Shown: in pieces, positions 14,514-22,975 of the stretch
How positions within the stretch are numbered: position 1 is the stretch's first letter
Layout: every line of letters begins with the position of its first letter
Origin: Clostridiales bacterium UBA929
GTDB taxonomy: Bacteria; Bacillota; Clostridia; Oscillospirales; UBA929
DNA length: 44,236 bases
NCBI GenBank assembly: GCA_002293625.1
Contig: DBDP01000062.1
Span: 25,376-69,611 of the forward strand
Reading direction: 5' to 3'
Position numbers and translations under genes: made by a program
Notes under the pieces: generated by a model
Database searches by the model: none
What the model was told of the DNA's origin: nothing
What the model saw: only the letters and a program-made list of their open reading frames with translations

Positions 14514-14852
14514 TCATGCCAACGAGGTATTCAATTTTTTCCCGCCGAGCAAATGGAAATGCAGATGCGCTACCGTCTGTCCGGCGTCCGCACCCGCGTT
14601 CGTCACGACGCGGAAGTCGGTCAGCGATACCAGCTTCGCGATTTCGGGGATTACCGTCCAGATGTGACCCAGCAGTTCCGCGTGTCCGGATGTAATTTCC
14701 GCCGCGCTTTTGATATGCTCCCGCGGAATAATCAACACATGCACCGGCGCCATCGGCGCGATGTCATGAAAAGCGTAGACATAGTCATCCTCGTACACCT
14801 TTTTAGACGGAATCTCCCCTTTAAGAATTTTACAGAAGATGCAATCCGACAT
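14514..14852 (-). CDS. hinT: HIT-family purine nucleoside phosphoramidase-like protein
   Basis: 112 residues with the histidine triad 'HLHFHLLGG' near the C-terminus and an N-terminal 'CIFCKI', part of the usual zinc site of HinT proteins. Family members hydrolyse adenosine phosphoramidates and lysyl- or other aminoacyl-AMP by-products. Its position directly after alaS is common in clostridia. The separation from alaS is 16 bases, so it is co-transcribed. Confidence 0.93.
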   Translation of the reverse strand: MSDCIFCKILKGEIPSKKVYEDDYVYAFHDIAPMAPVHVLIIPREHIKSAAEITSGHAELLGHIWTVIPEIAKLVSLTDFRVVTNAGADAGQTVAHLHFHLLGGKKLNTSLA

Positions 14853-14868
14853 ACAGCAGTCCCCTCTC

Positions 14869-17436
14869 TTATACCGACTTTAAGATTTCAACGACCTTTT
14901 CAACCGCTTCTGCAAACCGTTCCGTGCCGGTTCCGCCGCCCATCGCGATGTCCGGGCGTCCGCCGCCGCTGCCGCCGCAGAGAGCGCAAACGGTCTTAAC
15001 TACATCCCCCGCTTTAACGCCGCGCTTGACAGCGTCGGAGCCGCAGGCGGCGCAGAACGTCACCTTCCCGCCCTCGCCCGCGTACAAAACGTTCACGCCG
15101 CCGGGGTTTTTATCGCGCAGCATTTCGCAGGTCTGACGCAGCGACGCCGCGTCGGGATTTTGCGCAGCTATCAATGTAAAGCCATTGACTTCACGGGCGT
15201 TCCGTAGCAAGCCGTCTATAAAGCCTCCAGCAAGTTTTTGTTGAAGCTGCGTCATTTCTTTTTGCAGTTTCTTATGTTCCGCCAGCAGCGCGGAGGCTTT
15301 GTCGGCAAGTTCCGAGGGTGTCGTTTTTAGCAGTGCCGCCGCGCCGCGCAAACGTGATTCGCTCAAAGCGGCCAGTTCCAGAGCGACTAGACCCGTAACG
15401 GCTTCAATCCGGCGCACACCCGCCGCGATCGAACTATCGGACAGAATGCAGAAGGAACCCGCCTTGGCGGTATTATCCAGATGGGTGCCGCCGCATAGCT
15501 CCATGCTGTAATCCCCCATCGAAACCACCCGCACCGATGCGCCGTACTTCTCCGTGAAGAGCGCCATCGCGCCCTTTGCCTTGGCTTCCTCCGGCGTCAT
15601 GACATCCACGCAGATGGAGTAGCCCTGCAAAATACGCCGGTTGACTTCCTCTGAAATCTGCGCAAGCTGTTCCGGCGTCGGCGCGGAAAAGTGCGTGTAG
15701 TCGAAACGCAGGCGGTCGGGTTCCACCTGTGAACCCGCTTGCTCCACATGTTCCCCAAACAGACCGCGCAGCGCCTTTTGCAGCAGATGGGTCGCGCTGT
15801 GCGCCCGCATAACGGCGGCGCGGCGTTCCGTATCTACCGAAGCGGTAACGCCTTGTCTGATTGCAAAATCCCCCTCAGCCTCGCCGATATGCAGAATCTT
15901 TCCGTCGGGCAGTTTCCTAACGTCTTCCACGCGGAATACGCCGCTTTCACCGGTAATGACCCCGGTATCGGCGCATTGCCCGCCGCTTTCGGCGTAAAAC
16001 GGTGTGCGGTCAAGCACCAAAATCCCCTCGGCGGCGGCTAAAACCGTTGCGCCGCACGAAAGCGTGTCATAGCCGACAAACTCGCTCGTTACCTCGCGCG
16101 GAAGCCCCAGATCGACCGTACTCCAGCCGGAGTTAACAAGTTCCGCGCGGGCGTCACGGGCGCGCTGACGTTGCTCCGCCATCAATACATCAAAACGGTC
16201 GCGGTCAAGCGAAAGCCCTTCCTCCTCCAAAATCTCCAGCGTAAGGTCAATCGGGAAACCGAAGGTGTCATACAGCATAAACGCCGGGTCGCCGCCAAAA
16301 ACCTTCCCCTCTACTTTCACGATTTCCTCCCGCAAAAGCGACAATCCCGCGTCGATTGTTTTGAGGAAGCGTTCCTCCTCAAGGCGGATGATGGTTTGGA
16401 TCCGTTCGGCGCGCTGCTTCAACTCGGGATAGGCAGCCGCGCTCTCCTCTATGACGGTCGCGGCGAGGTCGCATAAAAACGGTTTGGTGATACCGAGCAG
16501 ACGCCCGTGGCGGGCGGCACGGCGCAGCAGACGGCGCAGCACATAGCCGCGCTTCTCATTACTCGGTTGAACGCCGTCGCTGATCAGCATAACGGTGGAG
16601 CGGATGTGGTCGGTGACGACGCGCAGGGACATGTCGTGACGCTCCGATTGCCCGTAGGAAACCCCCGCCAGCTCACTCACGCGCTGCCGGATTCGGGTGA
16701 TGGTATCCACCTCAAAGACGTTCGGCACTCCCTGCACAACGCAGGCAAGGCGTTCCAGCCCCATGCCGAAGTCTATGTTCTTCTGCTTCAGCGGGGTATA
16801 GTTCCCCTCCCCATCATTGTTGAATTGCGTAAAGACGTTGTTGCCGATCTCGACAAAGCGGTCGCAGTCACAGCCGGGTTTGCAGTCCGGCGAGCCGCAG
16901 CCGTTCCCCTCACCCCGGTCGAAGTAGATTTCCGAGCAGGGACCGCAGGGACCGACGCCGATCTCCCAAAAGTTATCTTCCTTGCCGAGCCGCACCATGC
17001 GCGATTCCGGCACGCCGATCTCCTTTGTCCAGATGTCCCAAGCCTCGTCGTCGTCGAGGTAGACAGAGCAATACAGCAGGTTCGGGTCAATCCCCATCAC
17101 GCTTGTGAAGAATTCCCACGTCCATGTGATCGCTTCGCGTTTGAAGTAATCGCCAAAGGAAAAATGCCCCAGCATCTCAAAGAAGGTGCAATGGCGGTCG
17201 GTCTTCCCCACCCGCTCAATGTCGATAACGCGGACGCACTTTTGGCAGGTCGTCACACGCTTCGCCGGAGGCACGGCCGCGCCGGAGAAAAACGGCTTCA
17301 TCGGAGCCATGCCGCTGTTGATCAGCAGCAGCGTCGCGTCGCTTTCGGGGATGAGGGAGAAGGAGGGCAGACGCTTATGCTCCTTCGACTCAAAGTACGA
17401 GAGATATTTTTCGCGGATTTCGTTCAGTCCCAGCAT
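14869..17436 (-). CDS. alaS: Alanyl-tRNA synthetase
   Basis: 855 residues in the full four-part layout. Class II catalytic core at about 1-245 ('SDATLLLINSGM', 'GPCGPCSEIYFDRG', 'FGMGLERLACVVQG'), tRNA-recognition helices, editing domain at about 545-700 with 'HSATHLL' and 'ELCGGTH' zinc/catalytic residues, then a coiled coil and a C-Ala domain ending in 'GGSGGGRPDIAMGGG'. A cysteine-rich insertion 'NGCGSPDCKPGCDCDR' in the core is common in Firmicutes. It charges tRNA-Ala and removes mischarged serine or glycine. AAAGGA is about 12 bases before the ATG. No T-box leader precedes it; only 47 bases separate it from mltG. Confidence 0.97.
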   Translation of the reverse strand: MLGLNEIREKYLSYFESKEHKRLPSFSLIPESDATLLLINSGMAPMKPFFSGAAVPPAKRVTTCQKCVRVIDIERVGKTDRHCTFFEMLGHFSFGDYFKREAITWTWEFFTSVMGIDPNLLYCSVYLDDDEAWDIWTKEIGVPESRMVRLGKEDNFWEIGVGPCGPCSEIYFDRGEGNGCGSPDCKPGCDCDRFVEIGNNVFTQFNNDGEGNYTPLKQKNIDFGMGLERLACVVQGVPNVFEVDTITRIRQRVSELAGVSYGQSERHDMSLRVVTDHIRSTVMLISDGVQPSNEKRGYVLRRLLRRAARHGRLLGITKPFLCDLAATVIEESAAAYPELKQRAERIQTIIRLEEERFLKTIDAGLSLLREEIVKVEGKVFGGDPAFMLYDTFGFPIDLTLEILEEEGLSLDRDRFDVLMAEQRQRARDARAELVNSGWSTVDLGLPREVTSEFVGYDTLSCGATVLAAAEGILVLDRTPFYAESGGQCADTGVITGESGVFRVEDVRKLPDGKILHIGEAEGDFAIRQGVTASVDTERRAAVMRAHSATHLLQKALRGLFGEHVEQAGSQVEPDRLRFDYTHFSAPTPEQLAQISEEVNRRILQGYSICVDVMTPEEAKAKGAMALFTEKYGASVRVVSMGDYSMELCGGTHLDNTAKAGSFCILSDSSIAAGVRRIEAVTGLVALELAALSESRLRGAAALLKTTPSELADKASALLAEHKKLQKEMTQLQQKLAGGFIDGLLRNAREVNGFTLIAAQNPDAASLRQTCEMLRDKNPGGVNVLYAGEGGKVTFCAACGSDAVKRGVKAGDVVKTVCALCGGSGGGRPDIAMGGGTGTERFAEAVEKVVEILKSV

Positions 17437-17483
17437 GTAAAGTTATCGTCCTTTCTGATGTAGGGTGCGCCGCATAGAGTGCG

Positions 17484-18641
17484 TTAATTGTTTGCGAACT
17501 GGCTGCTGTTGATAAAGTTATTGAACCCGCTTTCGGTTTCAAAGAAGTGGTGTACCCCGTCTTTGCCCAGCGCGTAAAAATAGTAGTCGGTATTGCCCGG
17601 ATAGAGAGCGGCGCTGATGGCGTCCAAACTTGGCGAACAGATCGGTCCCGGCGGCAGCCCTTCGTACATAAAGGTGTTATATGGGTTATCAATGGAGCGC
17701 GACGCGTAAATCTGCTCCGGCGTAAGCTCGCCGCCGTCCCGCCCGATGATATACACGCCCGTGGCGTCCAGTTCCAGCCTCGGGTACCGTTCGCTGTTTA
17801 AGCGGTTGTAGATGACCGACGAGATATTCTTCATCTCGCTGATTGTCGCGGCTTCCATTTGAATCAGCGAGGCGATGGTGAGAATCTCGTTGAGGCTGTA
17901 TTCAATCTGCTCCAGTTGCTGCCGCATTGTTCTGGTCAGCTTTAAGTCAAAGTTATCTAAAAACTTATCGAAGACAGCGGCGGGCGGCGAATCGGAATAG
18001 AAGATATACGTGTCGGGGTACAAATACCCTTCCAAGCGGTTCTCGTTCATCGGTATCTCGTCTAAAAACGGGTAATCGGTCAGTTCCGCCGTCGCGACAG
18101 CTGCCAGCAGTGTTTCATAGTTGCTTACGCCTTGGTCGGCGATCAAGCGTAATGTTTCCCGAAGCGTCTTGCCCTCGGTGATCTTTACCTGTACGGTCGT
18201 GCGCTCCACCCTGTTTACAAAGCTGTGGACAAGGGCGTGGTAGTCGAGCTTCGCGTTGACCTCAAACGTACCCGGTTCAATATCTTCTTCGGCATCGGAG
18301 AAATTGCAGTACAGCGTGAATAGCCATGAGTTTTCGATTACGCCCAGCTCTTTTAAGTTCCGTGACAGCTCCGAAATGGTGTAGCCTTCCGCAATTGTCA
18401 CGGTAACGGGCTTGTCGGACTTGGAAAGCGCTAGAACATCGTTTGCGCAGTTCCACGCGAAAACCGCCAAGAACAGAGAGACGACTAGGATCAGGACAAA
18501 GTACAATACCCCGCGCAAGCAGCCTGTGTTCGCCCGCTTCCGCTTTTCGAACTCAATCGGCTTCTTCGCAGCGCTCTCACCATTCTGTTGCTTCGGCTGT
18601 TTTCTCTCGAATAAACGCCTTAGCGGACCTTTCTGTGGCAT
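17484..18641 (-). CDS. mltG: Endolytic transglycosylase MltG-like (YceG)
   Basis: 385 residues: a basic cytoplasmic tail, one membrane helix at about 45-65 ('GVLYFVLILVVSLFLAVFAW'), a LysM-like region ('VTIAEGYTISELSRNL') and the YceG domain ('RLEGYLYPDTYIF', 'NTFMYEGLPPGPICSPS', 'YYFYALGKDGVHHFF'). MltG cuts nascent peptidoglycan strands outside the membrane. The family motif with the catalytic glutamate is usually 'ASIIEKEA'; here it is 'ASLIQMEA', so one Glu is Gln while the second is kept. The start ATG 18641 has GGGGGTGG upstream and overlaps the fau gene by 22 bases. Confidence 0.88.
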   Translation of the reverse strand: MPQKGPLRRLFERKQPKQQNGESAAKKPIEFEKRKRANTGCLRGVLYFVLILVVSLFLAVFAWNCANDVLALSKSDKPVTVTIAEGYTISELSRNLKELGVIENSWLFTLYCNFSDAEEDIEPGTFEVNAKLDYHALVHSFVNRVERTTVQVKITEGKTLRETLRLIADQGVSNYETLLAAVATAELTDYPFLDEIPMNENRLEGYLYPDTYIFYSDSPPAAVFDKFLDNFDLKLTRTMRQQLEQIEYSLNEILTIASLIQMEAATISEMKNISSVIYNRLNSERYPRLELDATGVYIIGRDGGELTPEQIYASRSIDNPYNTFMYEGLPPGPICSPSLDAISAALYPGNTDYYFYALGKDGVHHFFETESGFNNFINSSQFANN

Positions 18642-19150
18642 GTTTCCACCCCCGTAATCACCATTTCCACCGGCATATCCCATTGATTCCGCGGCACACG
18701 TTCCAGCAACCGTTCTGGGTGGCATAATCCAACCGTCCGGCACGTTTTTGCGGAAAGCCAGCGATCATAATATCCCCCGCCGCGCCCCAAACGAAACCCT
18801 TCCCGGTCAAACGCCAGCCCCGGAACCACGACCCATTCGGGTTCTTCCATCAGCGGCGCGTCCTCCGGCGGCTCCCAAAGCCCATACAATCCGCGCCGTA
18901 ACACTGACAAATCGGGTACCGTTCTTGCCGTCATCAAACCGCGTCCTTCGCAAAGCGGCACAGACAATGGGATGTTTCGTTCTAAGCAAAATCGCAGAAT
19001 CGGCGCGGTATCGCATTCTTTCGCTTCGCTGACAAAGCAAAAAACGCTCTTTGGGACGGTCTCTGAGTTCCAAAAATCAATCAGCCGCCGCGCCGCCGCG
19101 CCGCCGTCCGGCTTCGGTGTATAAAGCGCTCGGGCTTCCCGCTTTGTCAA
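18620..19150 (-). CDS. fau: 5-formyltetrahydrofolate cyclo-ligase
   Basis: 176 residues, slightly short. The C-terminal half has the diagnostic nucleotide/phosphate segment 'FRLGRGGGYYDRWL', preceded by 'VVVPGLAFDREG'. It uses ATP to convert 5-formyl-THF to 5,10-methenyl-THF. The start is a TTG at 19150 in a TTGA overlap with the stop of the DJ-1 gene, so translation is probably coupled. The N-terminal helix 'TKREARALYTPKPDGG' is shorter than the usual 'KKELRKEIL...R' helix of the family. Confidence 0.88.
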   Translation of the reverse strand: MTKREARALYTPKPDGGAAARRLIDFWNSETVPKSVFCFVSEAKECDTAPILRFCLERNIPLSVPLCEGRGLMTARTVPDLSVLRRGLYGLWEPPEDAPLMEEPEWVVVPGLAFDREGFRLGRGGGYYDRWLSAKTCRTVGLCHPERLLERVPRNQWDMPVEMVITGVETCHRKVR

Positions 19151-19686
19151 GTGTACAAAAGCTGTGCCGCCAACATGTCCGCTTTCTCGCGCCCCGTCAA
19201 CAGCTCGACCAGCGCGAGGGAAAACGGAATCGACGCAGCGGGACCCTGACCCGTAATCAGCGATCCTTCCCGCACCACGGCGCGCTCAAGCACATATGCG
19301 CCGCCCTGCTTCACGGTTTCCGCCGTTGAGGGGTAGCAAGTAACCGTCCTGCCTTTCAGCAGACCCAGCCCCGCTAAAAAGCTCGGCGCGGCGCAGATTG
19401 CGCCTACGGGAGTCTCGTTTTCGAATGCCTGTAAAGCTAAATCACGCACACGCTGCGACGCCGCAAAATGTTCCGCGCATTTTAATCCGCCGGGGAAAAT
19501 TAGCATTTCTGCGTCAGAAACGTCAGAAAGCGGTATGTCGGCAAGGAGCTTTACGCCCCGCGCCCCGGTCACCGTCATGCCGGTCACGCCGACCATCTTG
19601 AGGTCGATCCCGACGCGCCGCAGGCAGTCCGCAATTGTCACCGCTTCCACTTCGGCCACGCCGTCGGCTAAAAACAGGTTCACCAT
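19147..19686 (-). CDS. DJ-1/PfpI family protein
   Basis: 179 residues. The nucleophile-elbow cysteine lies in 'GAICAAPSFLAGLGLL', the conserved Glu near the N-terminus in 'DGVAEVEAV', and the strand-turn 'LIFPGG' is typical of the DJ-1 (YajL/ThiJ) branch. These proteins are linked to oxidative-stress protection or glyoxal metabolism. AAGGAGG precedes the ATG at 19686; the upstream open frame overlaps another gene and is not used. Ends in a 4-base overlap with fau. Confidence 0.92.
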   Translation of the reverse strand: MVNLFLADGVAEVEAVTIADCLRRVGIDLKMVGVTGMTVTGARGVKLLADIPLSDVSDAEMLIFPGGLKCAEHFAASQRVRDLALQAFENETPVGAICAAPSFLAGLGLLKGRTVTCYPSTAETVKQGGAYVLERAVVREGSLITGQGPAASIPFSLALVELLTGREKADMLAAQLLYT

Positions 19687-19699
19687 CAGAACCGCCTCC

Positions 19700-20395
19700 T
19701 TAGGTATACAACAAGTTGATATACGGTCGCGCCAGAAACCGCTCCGCATCTGCGGTGAAGGGGCGGATACAGGCCGCGCATTCGTCCTCCGGCATGTCCG
19801 ATCCCGCCGGAACTCGCTCCAGCAAGCCCCGGTCGTCGCCGACCGTATAACCGTCCGCTCCGAGCAGTACCGTATATTCCAGCAGAATTGTCTCCCACTC
19901 AAACGTATCTCTTAATGCTCGGTCGGGGAACGCTTCGTTATACAGCGCGGACAGTTTCGGAATGTCCTGCCTGCCCGCAAGGCGATCATAAGGGCTGTCA
20001 CCTGCGGTTAGCGGTCTGTGACCACGCAAGGTCATGCCGAACTTACCATAATAGACAGCCAGCGCGGCGCTTGCCGGAATCAGAAACGCGCAATCGCAGC
20101 CTTCGTCTTCAAGGGTTTTTAAGGCGGCATTGATCAGGTTTCCCGCGAGACCCCGCTTTCTGTACGCAGGATCGGTCACGATCCCCATCAGATACCCGGC
20201 GCGCAGTTCCCGCTTGCCCGATAGAATCACTCGCGGCAACATATGCAGCATTGAAACGGGCTTTTCGCCGTCGGTATAGATAAGAGCTTTCTCGGGAGCG
20301 TAGTCACGGGTGAAAAACGCCTCATCCGGCTGAAACGCGAGGTTCCATAAAGGTCGCAAATCGTCGCCCGAATCGGCGGTGCGCATATCAAGCAT
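19700..20395 (-). CDS. GNAT family N-acetyltransferase
   Basis: 231 residues. The acetyl-CoA loop is visible in 'GYLMGIVTDPAYRKRGLAGNLI' (about 67-88), followed by the helix-strand 'CAFLIPASAALAVYYGKFGM'. The N-terminal half resembles Eis-type acetyltransferases. The remaining part is shorter than the Eis sterol-carrier-like domain. The acceptor is unknown. It overlaps the 3' end of wecG by 8 bases. Confidence 0.83.
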   Translation of the reverse strand: MLDMRTADSGDDLRPLWNLAFQPDEAFFTRDYAPEKALIYTDGEKPVSMLHMLPRVILSGKRELRAGYLMGIVTDPAYRKRGLAGNLINAALKTLEDEGCDCAFLIPASAALAVYYGKFGMTLRGHRPLTAGDSPYDRLAGRQDIPKLSALYNEAFPDRALRDTFEWETILLEYTVLLGADGYTVGDDRGLLERVPAGSDMPEDECAACIRPFTADAERFLARPYINLLYT

Positions 20396-21110
20396 GGTTT
20401 TGTTTGGCCGTTTTTCTGACCAAGCGCAAGAACTTCGGAATCACGAACAGGCGCGGTATCCGCGACGGCTGACGCAGGACACGATATAGCCACTCCAGCC
20501 CCAGCTTTGAAAATACCTTCGGGGCGCGACTCACCGTTCCGGCCAAGACGTCCAGAGAACCGCCAAGCCCCGCCATCAGCACTCCGGGCAGTTTTACCGC
20601 ATTTCGCGCCATCCATAGCTCTTGCTTTGGCGCGCCGAGCGAAACCACCAAGAAATCCGGGTTCGCCGCTTGGATTAGCGTAAGGACGGCGGCTTCATCG
20701 GTAAAATAACCGTCGTGCGTTCCGCAGATCACCAAACCAGGATGCGTGTTTATAGCGTTTTGCGCTGCCGCTTCGGCGACGCCGGGCTTTCCGCCTAAAA
20801 AGAACACGCACATTCCCTTTTCGGCGCAAACGCCGAGCATAGCGAAGAACCATTCAATGCCGAGAACGCGGTCTTTCAGTGGGCGACCCAGTTTCTTCGC
20901 GGCTTTAATGATGCCGATGCCGTCTGCCAAAATCAAATCGGCGGTCGCCACGGCGTCGCGGGCGTCCGGGTCTGTGTGGCATTTCCAAACGATCTCCGGG
21001 TTCGGCGTCACGACGCGCCCCCCGCCGCTTTCCATCAGAACCAAGCCCCGTTGCACGGCTTCCTCCGGCGTCACGGCGTCAAAAGGTATCCCCAGTATGT
21101 CCGCTTTCAA
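20388..21110 (-). CDS. tagA: WecG/TagA/CpsF family glycosyltransferase
   Basis: 240 residues with the family motifs 'VVTPNPEIVWKC', 'LADGIGIIKAAKKLG' (catalytic Asp), 'VFFLGGKPGVAEAA', 'DFLVVSLGAPKQELWM' and 'GLGGSLDVLAGTVSRAP'. In TagA this enzyme transfers N-acetylmannosamine to lipid-linked GlcNAc in wall teichoic acid synthesis; WecG transfers ManNAcA. No other teichoic acid gene is nearby, so substrate is open. The C-terminal basic segment is expected to contact the membrane. The start is TTG at 21110 with AGGGAGGG upstream. First gene of the long minus-strand run. Confidence 0.9.
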   Translation of the reverse strand: MKADILGIPFDAVTPEEAVQRGLVLMESGGGRVVTPNPEIVWKCHTDPDARDAVATADLILADGIGIIKAAKKLGRPLKDRVLGIEWFFAMLGVCAEKGMCVFFLGGKPGVAEAAAQNAINTHPGLVICGTHDGYFTDEAAVLTLIQAANPDFLVVSLGAPKQELWMARNAVKLPGVLMAGLGGSLDVLAGTVSRAPKVFSKLGLEWLYRVLRQPSRIPRLFVIPKFLRLVRKTAKQNHA

Positions 21111-21138
21111 TCCCGGACCCTCCCTTGCCTATTATTGT

Positions 21139-21168
21139 ATTCTACCATAAAAGGAGGCGCAGCGTCAA
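21139..21168 (-). promoter_or_regulatory. Candidate promoter of the tagA-to-scfB run
   Basis: Minus strand TTGACG (21163-21168), 18-base spacer, TAGAAT (21139-21144), about 30 bases before the TTG start. The -35 touches the start of a small plus-strand ORF. Confidence 0.45.
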
Positions 21169-21251
21169 TGAAAACGTTTGTTCTGCTTCTCTTGACGTTC
21201 TCAACCGCGGCACCTCCCGCATACACTCCCACAGAGGGGGTCATGCCATGA
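21168..21251 (+). CDS. Short ORF (27 codons) coupled to yunB
   Basis: ATG at 21168 is preceded by AAAGGAGG (10 bases away). The ORF encodes a hydrophobic stretch 'MKTFVLLLLTFSTAAPPAY' and ends 'EGVMP'. Its TGA overlaps the yunB ATG in an ATGA junction. It could be a leader peptide that delivers ribosomes to yunB, or a very small secreted or membrane peptide. Composition resembles a signal peptide. No homologue is recognised and it could be spurious, but the ribosome site and the exact overlap argue for translation. Confidence 0.45.
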   Translation: MKTFVLLLLTFSTAAPPAYTPTEGVMP

Positions 21252-21997
21252 ACAGGTTCCGCCAGCGCGTTTCGTTATGGTGGCGGTCTGTCCGCGCCAA
21301 TCACCCGAAATCAGCAAGACGACACAAGCCCGCGAGAAGACGCGCCTCCGCCCGAAAGGGCGGCAGGACTGCTAAGTTTCCGACGCGTTTCGTTGTTATC
21401 AGCCTCATTGTCGTGACTGTTTTTATCCTCGGCAACCGCTATGTCGTCAACCATCTGCGCCCCATCATTACGCAAATGGCGCGCGTGGAAGTCGATCAGC
21501 TCGCGGCGCGGCTTATTAACCAGGCAATCAACGACAAAATATCCGAGGACGGCGTGACATACGGCGATCTCGTGTACTTCGAGAAGGATATCTATGGTCA
21601 AATCACGGCGCTGAAAACCGACATCATTTCGGTGAACCGCCTAAAAGCCGACATCACCGAGGAGGTGCTGCGCTCAATTGAAAACGCCGACACCTCCGGC
21701 ATCGCGATCCCGATCGGCAACCTCATCAACAGCGACCTGTTCGGCGGCCGGGGTCCCCGAATCCCGCTCAAAATCGTACCGCTCGGAACGGTCAGCGCGA
21801 ATTTCACCAATCAGTTCAGCGAAGCCGGAATCAACCAAACGCGGCATCAGATTATGATGGACGTTTCGGTGGAGATTTCCGTCCTACTGCCCGGCTACGA
21901 CATCGGCACACAGGTGGCGACGCAGGTCAGCATCGCCGAAACCGTCATTGTCGGCTCGGTGCCGGACAGCTATTTTACGATGCAGGATATTATATAA
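21248..21997 (+). CDS. yunB: Sporulation protein YunB
   Basis: 249 residues: a long basic N-terminus (about 45 residues rich in Arg/Lys), one membrane helix 'FVVISLIVVTVFILG', then the YunB domain ('RLINQAINDKIS', 'DLVYFEKDIYGQITALKTD', 'IPIGNLINSDLFGGRGPRIPLKIVPLG', 'GINQTRHQIMMDVSVEISVLLPG'). In Bacillus, yunB is a mother-cell gene needed for full sporulation. AGAGGGGG precedes the ATG at 21248. The arginine-rich tail is longer than I expect for the family. Divergent from the tagA run. Confidence 0.9.
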   Translation: MNRFRQRVSLWWRSVRANHPKSARRHKPARRRASARKGGRTAKFPTRFVVISLIVVTVFILGNRYVVNHLRPIITQMARVEVDQLAARLINQAINDKISEDGVTYGDLVYFEKDIYGQITALKTDIISVNRLKADITEEVLRSIENADTSGIAIPIGNLINSDLFGGRGPRIPLKIVPLGTVSANFTNQFSEAGINQTRHQIMMDVSVEISVLLPGYDIGTQVATQVSIAETVIVGSVPDSYFTMQDII

Positions 21998-22003
21998 CCG
22001 TTC

Positions 22004-22975
22004 TTACACCCGGTTCTCCAGCAGCAAATCCCACAGCGCGCGGTCAATCTGGAATCCGTCTAACTCTTCGTAAACAGCGCCGGGTCGCCCATGGTTCACC
22101 GCACCGAACGGACCGGCGAAATTCCAAAGCGCGTACCCCCAGCGGTACTCGCGCCATAACGAAAGCAAATCGAAAAGCCATGCGAGAGCTACATCGTTCG
22201 GCGTCTTGTTATAGCAGCCAAACTCGCCGATATGAACCTTTACGCCCTTTTGCTCCGTCTCCCGCCAAAGCCGGTAATGTTCCCGCAGCTTCTCTTTATT
22301 CCAACGTTCGCTGGGGTAAACAGGCTCTTGCCAACCGCCGGGTGGTTCTTTATTCCACTCCGCGCGGTAATGGCTGACGGAAAACGGGGTATATCCCCGC
22401 CCGCTGTGAACCGTCCCGGTGTCGGCCAGCTCGGGGATAGCGTCGCTGCCCCCGCAGACGCCGTCCAGCACAATTTCACGCGCCGGATCAACGGCTCGAA
22501 TCTCGCCGATCACCCGCCGCATAACCGCTTCGTGCCGTTCGCGAGTAAACTCGCGTTCGCCGGGGTTAGGCGGCTCGTTCAGTAAGTCGAAGCTAAGGTT
22601 CTCTGTTCCCTTGTAGCGTTCCGCGAATTGCTTCCAAAGGAGCGCGAACCCGTCCTGCGCGGCAGCGTCCGTCCAGAGGCAGAGGTCTTTTGGCGGGTTG
22701 TTGATGCAGTAACCCGGCGCGCGGTGGATATTCAAGCACATGTGCAGACCGCGCTCACGGCAGGCTTCTAAGTATGTATCAATCAGAGAGAGAACGCTTT
22801 CATCCGGGTGCGCGTAGTCCTCCTCCCGTATCCAAAAACGGTAGTCCAGCGGCACCCGAATGAAGGTAAAACCGTGTTTCGCGATAAAGTCCAACTGGCG
22901 CAAATCAGGCGGGAGCGGCGCTCTATCCCCGCGTTTAGCAAACATCCAAAGCATGTTGAAACCGTATTTGGGCAT
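22004..22975 (-). CDS. Glycoside hydrolase family 5-like protein without signal peptide
   Basis: 323 residues, TIM barrel. The acid/base Glu is in 'SFDLLNEPPNP' (the GH5 NEP motif) and the nucleophile Glu in 'VHIGEFGCYNK'; an early 'GFTFIRVPLDYRFW' and a late 'GYALWNFAGPFG' also fit GH5. The sequence starts directly at 'MPKYGFNMLWMFAKRG', with no secretion signal, so it probably acts inside the cell on imported oligosaccharides. The start codon overlaps the stop of the GH11 gene (TAATG), implying coupled synthesis. Exact substrate (cellulo-, manno- or xylo-oligosaccharide) cannot be told. Confidence 0.9.
   Translation of the reverse strand: MPKYGFNMLWMFAKRGDRAPLPPDLRQLDFIAKHGFTFIRVPLDYRFWIREEDYAHPDESVLSLIDTYLEACRERGLHMCLNIHRAPGYCINNPPKDLCLWTDAAAQDGFALLWKQFAERYKGTENLSFDLLNEPPNPGEREFTRERHEAVMRRVIGEIRAVDPAREIVLDGVCGGSDAIPELADTGTVHSGRGYTPFSVSHYRAEWNKEPPGGWQEPVYPSERWNKEKLREHYRLWRETEQKGVKVHIGEFGCYNKTPNDVALAWLFDLLSLWREYRWGYALWNFAGPFGAVNHGRPGAVYEELDGFQIDRALWDLLLENRV

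Noticed and set aside
16507..17463. 318-codon open frame on the plus strand
   Set aside because: It is wholly antisense to alaS, whose protein sequence is unmistakable. The composition is His/Arg/Val rich without any domain; it is a shadow of GC-rich codon bias.
17437..17483. T-box before alaS
   Set aside because: Only 47 bases separate mltG and alaS; there is no room for a T-box.
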